From an uncultured Flavobacteriales bacterium (lineage in GTDB: Bacteria; Bacteroidota; Bacteroidia; Flavobacteriales; Crocinitomicaceae), in the NCBI GenBank assembly GCA_946480815.1, contig CAMLLB010000065.1:1-19979 (forward strand): DNA of 19,979 bases, read 5' to 3'. The notes under the pieces are model-generated. The model did not search any database and was not told the origin of the DNA. It worked only from the letters and a program-made list of their open reading frames with translations. This document shows positions 4,693-12,341 of the stretch, one piece after another (position 1 is the stretch's first letter; every line of letters begins with the position of its first letter). The position numbers and the translations under genes were made by a program.

Positions 4693-7386
4693 ATGGATAT
4701 GGAGGAAAGAATTTGTTTACAGCTACCACAATTCAAAAACGACGAGTACGCCGATTTCATCGGTAGATATTATCATTTTTCTGAAGATCAATTAGAATTC
4801 TTTAATGCTCGTCCAATCGAATTTGTTTATTTCGAACTGTTAGAAGATGGAACTTTAAGTTACTATGGTTATGGTAAATTAGAAAAGCTTCCATTTGAAG
4901 ATAAAAGATCACCAGGAAACTTTTTTATAGAAATAATAGATTACAAATCATTTTCAATTCCTGTATCCATAAATAAGGATTCGCAGCTCCATATGGGGAT
5001 TTCAAAAATAGAAGTTAAACTATTGGATGAAATTTGTCTTGATGGAGGGATTCAATTAAATTTTAAAGCTGATGCACATCTAGTTCAAGTTTTAGGAGAA
5101 CAATTAATTGCATCTGAACGTGTAGGGATTTTAGAGCTTGTAAAAAATGCTTTCGATGCTGGTGCGTCATTCTGCAATGTGAAAATTGAAAACATTCCTA
5201 ATTTGCCAAAGATTCCAGAGACCTTGTATGAATATAATGAATTTGAAGGGCCTGTTATAGTTATTGAAGATAACGGATCTGGAATGACTAAAGAGCAGAT
5301 TGAGTTAGGATGGCTTCGTCCGGCTTCAACAATTAAAACAAATGTAAAAGAACGTCTCAAGAATGAACGAGCAAGAGCAGCTAGAGAAGGACAGTTAGAT
5401 GTATACGAAAATTTTATTGATGCTATAAAATCTCAAAATAAAGGTAGGGTTCCATTGGGGGAAAAGGGAGTAGGAAGATTTGCTTGTCATCGATTAGGTA
5501 AACATTTAACTATAAAAACTAAAGTTGAAGAGAATGACTATGAGTATTTACTTCAAATAAATTGGGACGATTTTAATACCGATAGTAATGGTGTTTTCAA
5601 AAATTTAGATGATATTAAAGTAAGCTTGAAAAGGCAACCACCGTCAAGAGATTATGGGCACTCCCAAAGTGGAACTCAATTAATTATTTATGGTGGGCGT
5701 GAAGGATTTGAATTAACTGAAGATGAGATAAAAGAAATTAATAGAACAATTCTTAAACTCAACTCGCCGAATCCAAACCCAAGTTCTCAGACTCAAAAAT
5801 TTGAAGTTTCATTTTTTTGTCCTCAAGTTAAGGAGTTAGATGAAGAAATTTCATATCTAAAATTCGATCCTGTGTTTCGAATTTACGGAATAGTAGATGA
5901 GTGGGGGATATTTGATTATGAGTATTCCTTTGAACCTCCTTATAATGTGCCTTTGGCGCCTTTTAAGCATGATAATCTTAAAATGGATTTAAGAACCCTA
6001 GGCAAGGATGAATATGATTGGCTTTTAATTGAAAATGGAAAAAGGCTATGGCGAAAACCTGCATGTGGATCTTTTTATTTTCATATGGATGTTTGGCTAA
6101 GAGATACTCCTTGGATAGGAAGTTCTCATGATGAAAGAGAGTTTAAAAGATATTTGGAGAAATATGGGGGTGTCTCAATATATCGAGATGGAATTAATGT
6201 TTTTCCTGCCGAATGGGGAGCTGAGACGGATTGGCTAGGATTACGACAGAGACAAATTAAACAATCATATCGAATGTCTTATTACCACATGATGGGTAAT
6301 ATTGAAATTGATCAATCAACAAATATTAATTTGATTGATAAAACCAATCGCGAAGGAATGATTAAAAATAAGGCCTTTAGCGATCTTACAGAGCTTACTA
6401 AAATGATCGTGTATTTAGTAGAAAACGACTATCGTGGTAAGAGGAATGAATTTAATGCTTTAAGTGGAGAGAAAAATGCTAGAAAACTTTCGAAGTTTTC
6501 AAAACAATCTGCTCAGATAATATCAAATATCAATAGTAATTATGATGTCTCTGTAGACCAATATGGATTATTTGAAAACATTTCTGAACTAGGTAATATT
6601 AGTGCAAGGAAAGAGAAATTGGTTGAATTATCTAAGTCACTTAATAATTTAGATAAAAATCTGAAACAAATTCAAGAAGTACAAGATATGTTGGCTGAAC
6701 AAGCTGGATTTGGATTAGGAATAGCTGTTGCTTTACATGAAATTACAAAAACAACCAATAATTTTTATTATGGTATTCTTGATGTAATTGAAAGTGGGCA
6801 GTTTGATAAGGTAAAACTTGAAGAACTTACAGACACTTCCAAAGCTTTAGAATCTGAATTATTGCGTTTAAGCCCGCTAAGAGCATTACGCAATGAAGAA
6901 CCAATGGAGTTTAATGTTTCGAAATCAATTGAATATGTTGCTTCTGTTTTTAAACGAAAATTTGAGACTTTGGGTATAAACCTCTCATATAATTCCAATG
7001 AAGATTTTACCATTGTTGCTAGATACGGCGCATTAAATCAAATCTTAACAAACTTATTTGATAATGCTTGTTATTGGATGGATAAACCAGAAATAACCGA
7101 CAGGAGAATTCAATTATCTATTGATCCGGAGGATAGAACAATAATTGTTGCTGATAATGGTCCAGGAATACATGATAGCATTTTGCCCTATTTATTTCAA
7201 CCTGGAATAAGTTTGAAATGGCCTCCAAGTGGCTTAGGATTATATATTTGCAAACATTATCTCAATCTAATGAAGAAGAGAGGAGATATTTATTTAGTAA
7301 GAGAAAGAGACCGAATATCTGATTTGTCGGGAGCACAATTCCTATTGGATTTCTCTAAAGTAATTTTTAAAGAAGATGAAAACTAA
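4693..7386 (+). CDS. Tandem GHKL ATPase with histidine-kinase-like C-terminus
   Basis: This 897-residue cytoplasmic protein has two GHKL ATP-binding modules. The first is Hsp90/MORC/MutL-like: N-box ELVKNAFDA (148-156), DNGSGM (193-198), and the GEKGVGRF glycine motif (256-263). The C-terminal module resembles a histidine kinase: an H-box-like VALHEITKTTNN near residue 680, N-box LTNLFDNACYW near 788, DNGPG near 821 and SGLGLYI near 845. No membrane segment is visible, so sensing must be intracellular. I chose the ATG at 4693 rather than an in-frame TTG at 4672 that falls in an inverted repeat. Its 3' end overlaps the receiver gene by 11 bases, suggesting a kinase/receiver pair. MORC/Hsp90-like GHKL proteins are known companions of restriction-modification genes. 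Domain calls are firm; a role as phage sensor or gate for restriction is inferred. Confidence 0.88.
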   Translation: MDMEERICLQLPQFKNDEYADFIGRYYHFSEDQLEFFNARPIEFVYFELLEDGTLSYYGYGKLEKLPFEDKRSPGNFFIEIIDYKSFSIPVSINKDSQLHMGISKIEVKLLDEICLDGGIQLNFKADAHLVQVLGEQLIASERVGILELVKNAFDAGASFCNVKIENIPNLPKIPETLYEYNEFEGPVIVIEDNGSGMTKEQIELGWLRPASTIKTNVKERLKNERARAAREGQLDVYENFIDAIKSQNKGRVPLGEKGVGRFACHRLGKHLTIKTKVEENDYEYLLQINWDDFNTDSNGVFKNLDDIKVSLKRQPPSRDYGHSQSGTQLIIYGGREGFELTEDEIKEINRTILKLNSPNPNPSSQTQKFEVSFFCPQVKELDEEISYLKFDPVFRIYGIVDEWGIFDYEYSFEPPYNVPLAPFKHDNLKMDLRTLGKDEYDWLLIENGKRLWRKPACGSFYFHMDVWLRDTPWIGSSHDEREFKRYLEKYGGVSIYRDGINVFPAEWGAETDWLGLRQRQIKQSYRMSYYHMMGNIEIDQSTNINLIDKTNREGMIKNKAFSDLTELTKMIVYLVENDYRGKRNEFNALSGEKNARKLSKFSKQSAQIISNINSNYDVSVDQYGLFENISELGNISARKEKLVELSKSLNNLDKNLKQIQEVQDMLAEQAGFGLGIAVALHEITKTTNNFYYGILDVIESGQFDKVKLEELTDTSKALESELLRLSPLRALRNEEPMEFNVSKSIEYVASVFKRKFETLGINLSYNSNEDFTIVARYGALNQILTNLFDNACYWMDKPEITDRRIQLSIDPEDRTIIVADNGPGIHDSILPYLFQPGISLKWPPSGLGLYICKHYLNLMKKRGDIYLVRERDRISDLSGAQFLLDFSKVIFKEDEN

Positions 7387-8263
7387 CCAATTGACACTAT
7401 TCATTATTGATGATGAGATTCCAAAAGTTCCAAAATATGTTTCAAAGTCAGTATACCAACAAGCGTTGAATACTGAGATCTTATTTGATTTATCGACTAA
7501 CTTTAGAAGTAAATGGATAGGAACACAACCTCTAAGAGAATTAATAATTGATCTATTAGAAAGCAGCGTATTTAAACAAGATAAAATCTCCATATTTGGG
7601 TATGCTGAACCAGCTTTAGCACTTAATGATATTGATAATGGGATTAAGCCTGATATCATAGTTTATGATTGGGAATATAATAGCCATGCACATTTGCAAT
7701 CTCAAAATTGGCTCATTGAAATTTTTAAAAAATGTGATGCTACTGCGTTCGTTTACTCAAATGTTAGAGACAGTATTCCACCATATCTTAACAAAAAATT
7801 ATTTGATGAATTCGCTCCCCGATTTCAACTCTTTTCAAAGGTTAGTTCAAAAAATCAATTCTTCTCTTCAGAAGAATTTATTCTGCAATATATACTGTCT
7901 CGGGTAAGTGAAAATAATGAAATAAAAATTCAAGGACGAAGTGTAACGTTTCAAAAAAATGGCTACTTAAATGCACCCAAAGACATTCAATTTCTGGAAA
8001 AAATCCTTGGAAGAGCTTCCTTGTTAGAAAAACTAAATGATTTGGGAAATCTGATTAATGATAATACGATTGAAAATTTACTTTCAAACATTAATGGTAA
8101 AATCCTTTTGGATGAAATTAATAACGTTCTCATTACTGAGGATTCTCCCATTTTAATAAAAAAGTACAATCCGGGTAGATCCCTTACTTATTTTGAAGTT
8201 GCAAAGAAACACGGGGTGAATAAGTTGATGAATGTACTCGAACTCGGAATAACAAAAATCTAA
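7376..8263 (+). CDS. Atypical receiver-domain protein (response-regulator-like)
   Basis: This is a 295-residue protein. The N-terminus TLFIIDDEIP carries the acidic pair (Asp12, Asp13) of a receiver domain, and KPDIIVYDWEY supplies the likely phosphoacceptor Asp98. AFVYSNV (Ser128) and FSKVSSK (Lys155) fit the conserved Thr/Ser and Lys positions. The gap from Asp13 to Asp98 is about twice that of normal receivers, so some 45 residues are inserted. The remaining 140 residues are helical and not a recognisable DNA-binding output domain; ENLLSNINGKILLDEINNVL and the LTYFEVAKKHGVNK tail are the clearest parts. The start overlaps the ATPase gene, so the two are co-expressed and probably form a phosphorelay. 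The output may be a protein contact with the restriction genes rather than transcription. Receiver identity is likely; the rest is inference. Confidence 0.72.
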   Translation: MKTNQLTLFIIDDEIPKVPKYVSKSVYQQALNTEILFDLSTNFRSKWIGTQPLRELIIDLLESSVFKQDKISIFGYAEPALALNDIDNGIKPDIIVYDWEYNSHAHLQSQNWLIEIFKKCDATAFVYSNVRDSIPPYLNKKLFDEFAPRFQLFSKVSSKNQFFSSEEFILQYILSRVSENNEIKIQGRSVTFQKNGYLNAPKDIQFLEKILGRASLLEKLNDLGNLINDNTIENLLSNINGKILLDEINNVLITEDSPILIKKYNPGRSLTYFEVAKKHGVNKLMNVLELGITKI

Positions 8264-8268
8264 TCATT

Positions 8269-8811
8269 ATGTGTATAATATCTGATAATCTAGGTGTTAA
8301 TTGGACTCCAATCCCTCCTTTTTCAAGATCAAATACAAAAACAATAGAAATTGATTTAAAGGACGGAGAAAGTGAATATGATATATGCGAAGAACATGTA
8401 CATATTGTTAGTTGGGATGGTAATCCTCCGTTATTTGTTCAATTAGACCATGATGAAATTGCAGCTCTTAGAAGTGACTTCAATGAATTTAGAACAAATA
8501 AAAGAGAATTGTATCGCTCTAAATGTTTTTTATGGGTAATTGACTCAGGATCATTAAAAATTGCTCGTGAGCAGATTCGGAATTCAAAAAGATCGGATGA
8601 TCCTAATTATATTTGCCATACTAATCTAACAGCCGCTGGGGAAGCATTTATCGGTGGGGAAATATTATTTGGAGTTGATGGAAATGCTTATATAAATTAT
8701 TTCTCCGACAGATATGGTGGTAGAGGTACCCCTGTTGACCTCTGGGAAGCTGCAAAAAATGTATTTAGGGGTTTAGGTTATACAGAAATAATTGATTTTT
8801 TAGAATTATGA
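8269..8811 (+). CDS. Unrecognised 180-aa protein coupled to the methyltransferase
   Basis: I do not recognise this 180-residue protein. The N-terminal half is rich in strands and acidic residues (TIEIDLKDGESEYDI, then HVHIVSWDG). The C-terminal half (about 115-180) reads HTNLTAAGEAFIGGEILFG, then VDGNAYINYFSDRYGGRG, then a helix and GYTEIIDFLEL. That Gly-rich strand pattern ending in S-x-R-Y-G faintly recalls a domain in phage and secreted-toxin proteins, but I cannot name it. There is no signal peptide or membrane segment. It starts five bases after the receiver gene, and its stop overlaps the methyltransferase start (ATGA, 8808-8811), so translation is coupled. It could be a specificity, nuclease or adaptor subunit. 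No catalytic motif is clear enough to choose. Confidence 0.7.
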   Translation: MCIISDNLGVNWTPIPPFSRSNTKTIEIDLKDGESEYDICEEHVHIVSWDGNPPLFVQLDHDEIAALRSDFNEFRTNKRELYRSKCFLWVIDSGSLKIAREQIRNSKRSDDPNYICHTNLTAAGEAFIGGEILFGVDGNAYINYFSDRYGGRGTPVDLWEAAKNVFRGLGYTEIIDFLEL

Positions 8812-9833
8812 ATTTACTTTCAATTGATCTTTTTAGTGGTTGTGGTGGTTTGACAGAAGGAATGCACCAAGCCAAATTCAAAACGAAATTTGCTTTTGAA
8901 ATAAATGAAATTGCTTCTCAAACATTCAAATTAAATCACAAACAAACAAAGGTTATCACTAAGGATATTCGTACAGTTTCATTAGATGAGATCAAATCAG
9001 AACTTAAAGGAGAAACCATTCATTTGCTGGCAGGATGTCCGCCATGCCAGGGATTTTCATCTATTCGCAGATTAAATAGAGTTGAGCCGGTTGAAGATGA
9101 CCGGAACAATTTAATTAACGAGTATGTTCGGTTCATCGAAGAACTTCAACCGTATACATTTATGATGGAAAATGTTCCCGCATTGATTCATTATGATCTT
9201 TTCCTAAAGGCTGTTAATCATTTAAGAGAAATAGGTTATCACTGGATAGATTACAAAGTAGTGAATGTTAAAGATTATGGTGTTCCACAAAGTAGAAAAC
9301 GTTTGGTAATGGTGGGTTCCAGATTAGGAGAAATTCATGTTGCTCCGCCAGTCAATGAAAAAAAGACGGTTCGTGAAATGATCGGCAATTTGCCTTTACC
9401 TTCAGAATCCGATGATCCAATACATAAAATGTTCCCTACGCATACACCGGAAGTACAAAAACGTATTGAATTAACCCCTTCAAACGGAGGGAGTAGAAAA
9501 GATTTACCTGCACAATACAAATTGAAATGTCACGATAAAGAGAATGTAGGTTTCAATGATGTATATGGCCGTTTACGTTGGGATGATTATTCCACTACTA
9601 TGACTGGTGGATGTTTAAATCCATCGAAAGGGCGTTTCTTACATCCGGAACAGCATCGAAATATTTCTGCCCGCGAAGCTGCTTTACTTCAATCGTTCCC
9701 GATTGATTACAAGTTTCCTATCGATGCTCCAAGAACGAATATTGCTTTAATGATCGGTAACGCTCTCCCTCCGAAGTTTAGTTATCATCAATCAATAAAT
9801 TTGAAAAACCACATTTTACAACATATTGGCTGA
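8808..9833 (+). CDS. DNA (cytosine-5)-methyltransferase
   Basis: This 341-residue enzyme transfers methyl from S-adenosylmethionine to C5 of cytosine in a specific DNA site. All core motifs are present in order: I DLFSGCGGL (7-15, SAM binding), IV GCPPCQGFS (catalytic Cys80), VI ENVPAL (121-126), VIII QSRKRL (161-166), IX SAREAALLQSFP (287-298) and X IGNALPP (316-322). The target-recognition region between VIII and IX (about 170-260) is short, so one simple site is expected; it cannot be predicted here. Length matches solitary and type II enzymes. It overlaps the 180-aa gene by four bases and the Vsr gene by eight, making a coupled block. It probably marks self DNA for the island. Its sampled base composition is richer in G+C than the ATPase and receiver genes. 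Confidence 0.96.
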   Translation: MNLLSIDLFSGCGGLTEGMHQAKFKTKFAFEINEIASQTFKLNHKQTKVITKDIRTVSLDEIKSELKGETIHLLAGCPPCQGFSSIRRLNRVEPVEDDRNNLINEYVRFIEELQPYTFMMENVPALIHYDLFLKAVNHLREIGYHWIDYKVVNVKDYGVPQSRKRLVMVGSRLGEIHVAPPVNEKKTVREMIGNLPLPSESDDPIHKMFPTHTPEVQKRIELTPSNGGSRKDLPAQYKLKCHDKENVGFNDVYGRLRWDDYSTTMTGGCLNPSKGRFLHPEQHRNISAREAALLQSFPIDYKFPIDAPRTNIALMIGNALPPKFSYHQSINLKNHILQHIG

Positions 9834-10239
9834 TCAATTTTCAAAGGAGAAGCGTTCCGAAATTATGGCCAAAATTTCCGGTAAAGAAACCAAGCCAGAA
9901 ATTTTGGTTCGGAAGTTTCTTTTTGCGAATGGTCTGCGATATCGAAAGAATGTAAAATCGTTACCTGGTTCTCCGGATATTGTTCTGCCGAAATACAAAA
10001 CCGTCGTATTCGTGCATGGTTGCTTTTGGCATGGTCATGACTGTAAAGCTGCGAAGTTGCCTGAAACAAGAAAAGAGTTTTGGATGGATAAAATCGGCAA
10101 GAACAAACTTCGTGATCAAAATAACTACGATTTTTTGACAGAAAGCGGATGGAAAGTAATAACCGTTTGGCAATGTGAATTGAAAAATAAGACTCAACAA
10201 GCTGAAAGATTGGAAAGGTTGATTTTGGAGATTAGATGA
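9826..10239 (+). CDS. vsr: Very-short-patch repair endonuclease (Vsr)
   Basis: This 137-residue nuclease of the Vsr family nicks at T:G mismatches formed by deamination of methylated cytosine, protecting the methylation site. The fold signature is complete: RSEIMAKISGKETKPE (10-25, with Glu25), LRYRKNV, PGSPDIV (metal-binding Asp51), FVHGCFWHGHDC (His64, His69, His71, zinc ligands Cys66 and Cys73). Position 63, Thr in the Escherichia coli enzyme, is Val here. The TTG at 9826 was chosen because the conserved N-terminus begins well before the first ATG (codon 14). It overlaps the methyltransferase by eight bases, so translation is probably coupled. In this island it could also serve as the DNA-cutting part of restriction, since no other nuclease is evident; that is speculation. 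Confidence 0.95.
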   Translation: MADQFSKEKRSEIMAKISGKETKPEILVRKFLFANGLRYRKNVKSLPGSPDIVLPKYKTVVFVHGCFWHGHDCKAAKLPETRKEFWMDKIGKNKLRDQNNYDFLTESGWKVITVWQCELKNKTQQAERLERLILEIR

Positions 10240-10281
10240 TTTTAATTTACTTTCAAATTGTTTTATCACTATTCTTTACTT

Positions 10282-11007
10282 ATGATTGGAGTCAAACTAT
10301 TCGCTGGTTCGGGTGATATCTATGAAATCACAACAGCAATTACACCTGAAGACCGCCCTAACGCAAATGTATATTTATGTACCGATGATGATGGAAAGCA
10401 ATTTATTGCCAAACATTTCTATAATGGTAGAGTGAGTCCAGTAGTCGGCTACTCGGTTTACAATCATTATGGACGAAGACGGGACGGAAGTGAAACAGTA
10501 TTTAATGAAATTCAGGAAAAAACACAGAATCACGATTTTCTTGTAAAGCATCATCACAGGATATGGCATAACGGACATTGGGTGATAATTCTGGATTACC
10601 TGAGGGGTGAATTATTATCCGATTTCATTATAAAAAATCATGAGATTGATCCTCAAAATACAGAAAGAGTCGTTTTGTCATTTGCCGAAACTGTGAAAAC
10701 ATGGCATTCCAATGGGTTCGCCCATGGTGATCCACATTTGGATAATGCAATAGTGAATCCAGATAATCTAAAAGTTATGTTAATTGATTATAGCATTATT
10801 CACCATCGGGATTTTCATTATTGTAAGCAATTCGAATGTTTTACATCCTATGATAGGGTCGGAGAAGATCTCCGAAATACATCTAGAATGGGCAAAGGTT
10901 TTTTAAATGAACTCGAAAATTTAGAAAACACATTAAGGATAGAAAATGTCCTGTCAAAAAAGTTCAAAGATCATTACGAGAAGTATTTTCCTAATGTCAA
11001 AAATTAA
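10282..11007 (+). CDS. Small protein-kinase-fold protein (RIO/APH/ABC1-like)
   Basis: This 241-residue protein keeps the kinase catalytic core. The ATP-binding lysine is likely Lys44 in QFIAKHF, with Glu72 or Glu76 as partner. The hinge is IILDYLRGE (102-110), the catalytic loop HSNGFAHGDPHLDN has Asp150 and Asn155, and LIDYS (167-171) replaces the DFG motif with Asp169 as metal ligand. HGDPHxDN is typical of the aminoglycoside-phosphotransferase, lipopolysaccharide-kinase and ABC1 side of the superfamily. The ATG at 10282 was chosen over a TTG at 10258 because MIGVKLF begins the recognisable domain. It lies 42 bp after vsr and 12 bp before the next gene. The substrate is unknown: a protein of the island or a small molecule. 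The fold call is good; a defence role is inferred. Confidence 0.78.
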   Translation: MIGVKLFAGSGDIYEITTAITPEDRPNANVYLCTDDDGKQFIAKHFYNGRVSPVVGYSVYNHYGRRRDGSETVFNEIQEKTQNHDFLVKHHHRIWHNGHWVIILDYLRGELLSDFIIKNHEIDPQNTERVVLSFAETVKTWHSNGFAHGDPHLDNAIVNPDNLKVMLIDYSIIHHRDFHYCKQFECFTSYDRVGEDLRNTSRMGKGFLNELENLENTLRIENVLSKKFKDHYEKYFPNVKN

Positions 11008-11019
11008 TTATTTGAATAT

Positions 11020-11415
11020 ATGATAAAAGAAATACTGGATGGTCTTTCAAAATTATTGGGACCGATTGCCACGATGTCCAAAGATAGACGAGAATTAAAA
11101 GACAGTGCTTTACGAGCAATTTCTATTGCGTTGGACGAAACATACCTTTATTATCGAGATTTAGGGAAAGGCTTACTCCGCAATCCTGATCGGGAAGCTC
11201 AATTGGTAAAATATTGGTCCGCGGCGGCAATTCCGCTTCGTCATTTTGATGAGAACTTATCCAATATTTGTGATTATAAATCCGAATATTGGATTAATCC
11301 TGATGGTTATAATGATGATGAAATAGTCAATATGGGAATCGAACTAAACGATGTTCGTCAGGCGTATCGGAAGTTTCGTGGTTCAGGTTTTTCTATTGCG
11401 GGAAAAAGACAGTAG
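11020..11415 (+). CDS. Unrecognised 131-aa helical protein
   Basis: This is a 131-residue soluble protein that I do not recognise as a named family. It is mostly helical. A first segment IKEILDGLSKLLGPI leads to RRELKDSALRAISIALDETYLYYRDLG, then REAQLVKYWSAAAIPLRHFDENL, and finally a Trp/Tyr/Asp-rich stretch SEYWINPDGYNDDEI. The well-formed, mixed composition argues for a real gene. It sits 12 bp after the kinase gene, and its stop is one base before the ATG of the next gene, so the three are likely one unit. It may be an antitoxin, adaptor or structural partner of the HEPN-like protein. No catalytic motif, signal peptide or membrane segment is visible. Confidence 0.68.
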   Translation: MIKEILDGLSKLLGPIATMSKDRRELKDSALRAISIALDETYLYYRDLGKGLLRNPDREAQLVKYWSAAAIPLRHFDENLSNICDYKSEYWINPDGYNDDEIVNMGIELNDVRQAYRKFRGSGFSIAGKRQ

Positions 11416-11416
11416 T

Positions 11417-12127
11417 ATGGGGCGAAGTTTTGGTATTGTTGAGCAGAAAGTAGAAGAGTCCGCATACTTTCTTGAGCAATTAGAAGACTCACTTAACAGG
11501 GGAATGGCAATTGACTCGGAATTTCTGCTAAGTGCATTTGTCTCATCGACACGAAGTATTACGTTTACAATTCAGGCTTCAATTTCTGACATCGAAGGAT
11601 TTGATGCCTGGTATAGTGGCCATCAAAATAGGTTAAAAAAAAATAAGCTTGCAAAATACTTTTTAGAGGCAAGAAATTTATCTCAAAAAGTAGGTTACTA
11701 TTTAATCGCGGGTGGACAATCCTATACCGATGAAAACGGTAACAGTAAGATGCATTACTACTTTCAAAAATTGAATGGCGCAAAAAAAATGGAATACGTT
11801 CCTGAGGAAGATATAATTATCGGTTGTATTAGCTACTTTAAATTGCTACTAGAAGTTGTATTGGATTGTTATAAGGTATTCGGTAGACAGATTGATCCGG
11901 AACAAATGTTTACTATTGAAAATCTTCTGGAATCTAAATTACCAATGGAGTATTTCGAAGAAAAAGCAGGTTATCCGATAGGCTATACCAACGTTCCCGG
12001 GTTAACACTTCAAGATAGAATAGACCTTATTAGACGTTATCATCCTAAGCCCTCCTCAACTTTTGATCGGATATTAGCTGACTACTTGAATCGAGATCGA
12101 TTTGGAGAATCAGTGTATGATGAATAG
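11417..12127 (+). CDS. Possible degenerate HEPN-like protein
   Basis: This is a 236-residue protein whose N-terminal half is helical and resembles the HEPN fold. AFVSSTRSITFTIQ (40-53), FDAWY (62-66), and KYFLEARNLSQKVG (80-93) follow the pattern of families with an R-N motif and a downstream histidine. In HEPN ribonucleases the motif is R-x(4-6)-H; here Arg86-Asn87 is present but the usual His position holds Lys91, so RNA cleavage may be lost or arranged differently. The C-terminal half ends in a helical DRIDLIRRYHPKPSSTFDRI segment. I chose the ATG at 11417, one base after the previous stop, over an upstream start that would overlap that gene by 65 bases. It could be a toxin-like effector working with the kinase and the 131-aa protein. 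The HEPN link is a resemblance only. Confidence 0.6.
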   Translation: MGRSFGIVEQKVEESAYFLEQLEDSLNRGMAIDSEFLLSAFVSSTRSITFTIQASISDIEGFDAWYSGHQNRLKKNKLAKYFLEARNLSQKVGYYLIAGGQSYTDENGNSKMHYYFQKLNGAKKMEYVPEEDIIIGCISYFKLLLEVVLDCYKVFGRQIDPEQMFTIENLLESKLPMEYFEEKAGYPIGYTNVPGLTLQDRIDLIRRYHPKPSSTFDRILADYLNRDRFGESVYDE

Positions 12128-12341
12128 AAAAAATTCAACCAAACTTCAATTAATAGCTAATTGAACACAAAGTAAAGTACTTAATTGAAACGACCGTAAA
12201 TAGTTTACGATCTAAACCTCTATTTTTGCAATTGTAATTTTGATATAACATTAAGTGTAACAAATTAACAAAATTGAATTTTATAATAAAAACACTAATT
12301 TTAATGCCTAATTGTTTTACTACCATTGAACTGAAATTATT
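12128..12341. other. 214-bp spacer with weak hairpins and candidate promoter boxes
   Basis: No gene is seen here. TTCAATTA/TAATTGAA (12145-12152 and 12158-12165) and CGTAAA/TTTACG (12195-12200 and 12204-12209) can form short hairpins, but neither is followed directly by a strong T run, so a terminator for the upstream operon is not convincing. Two sequences match the flavobacterial -7 element TAnnTTTG: TATTTTTG (12221-12228) and TAATTTTG (12235-12242). No well-placed -33 TTTG was found for either, and such matches are expected by chance in AT-rich DNA. Confidence 0.35.

Noticed and set aside
4472..4760. Leftward open frames across the XRE and ATPase starts
   Set aside because: They overlap two well-supported + strand genes, are Cys/Ser/Phe-rich without domain features and have no promoter or operon context.
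12185..12228. Strong intrinsic terminator after the HEPN-like gene
   Set aside because: The CGTAAA/TTTACG hairpin has only six pairs and a three-base loop, and the T run starts 14 bases later, so it is too weak to list as a terminator.
9800..12341. Second copy of the tRNA-Lys 3' end (right attachment site)
   Set aside because: I looked for the T-arm and acceptor sequence in the spacers and gene ends to the right and saw no match, so the right border of the element cannot be placed in this window.
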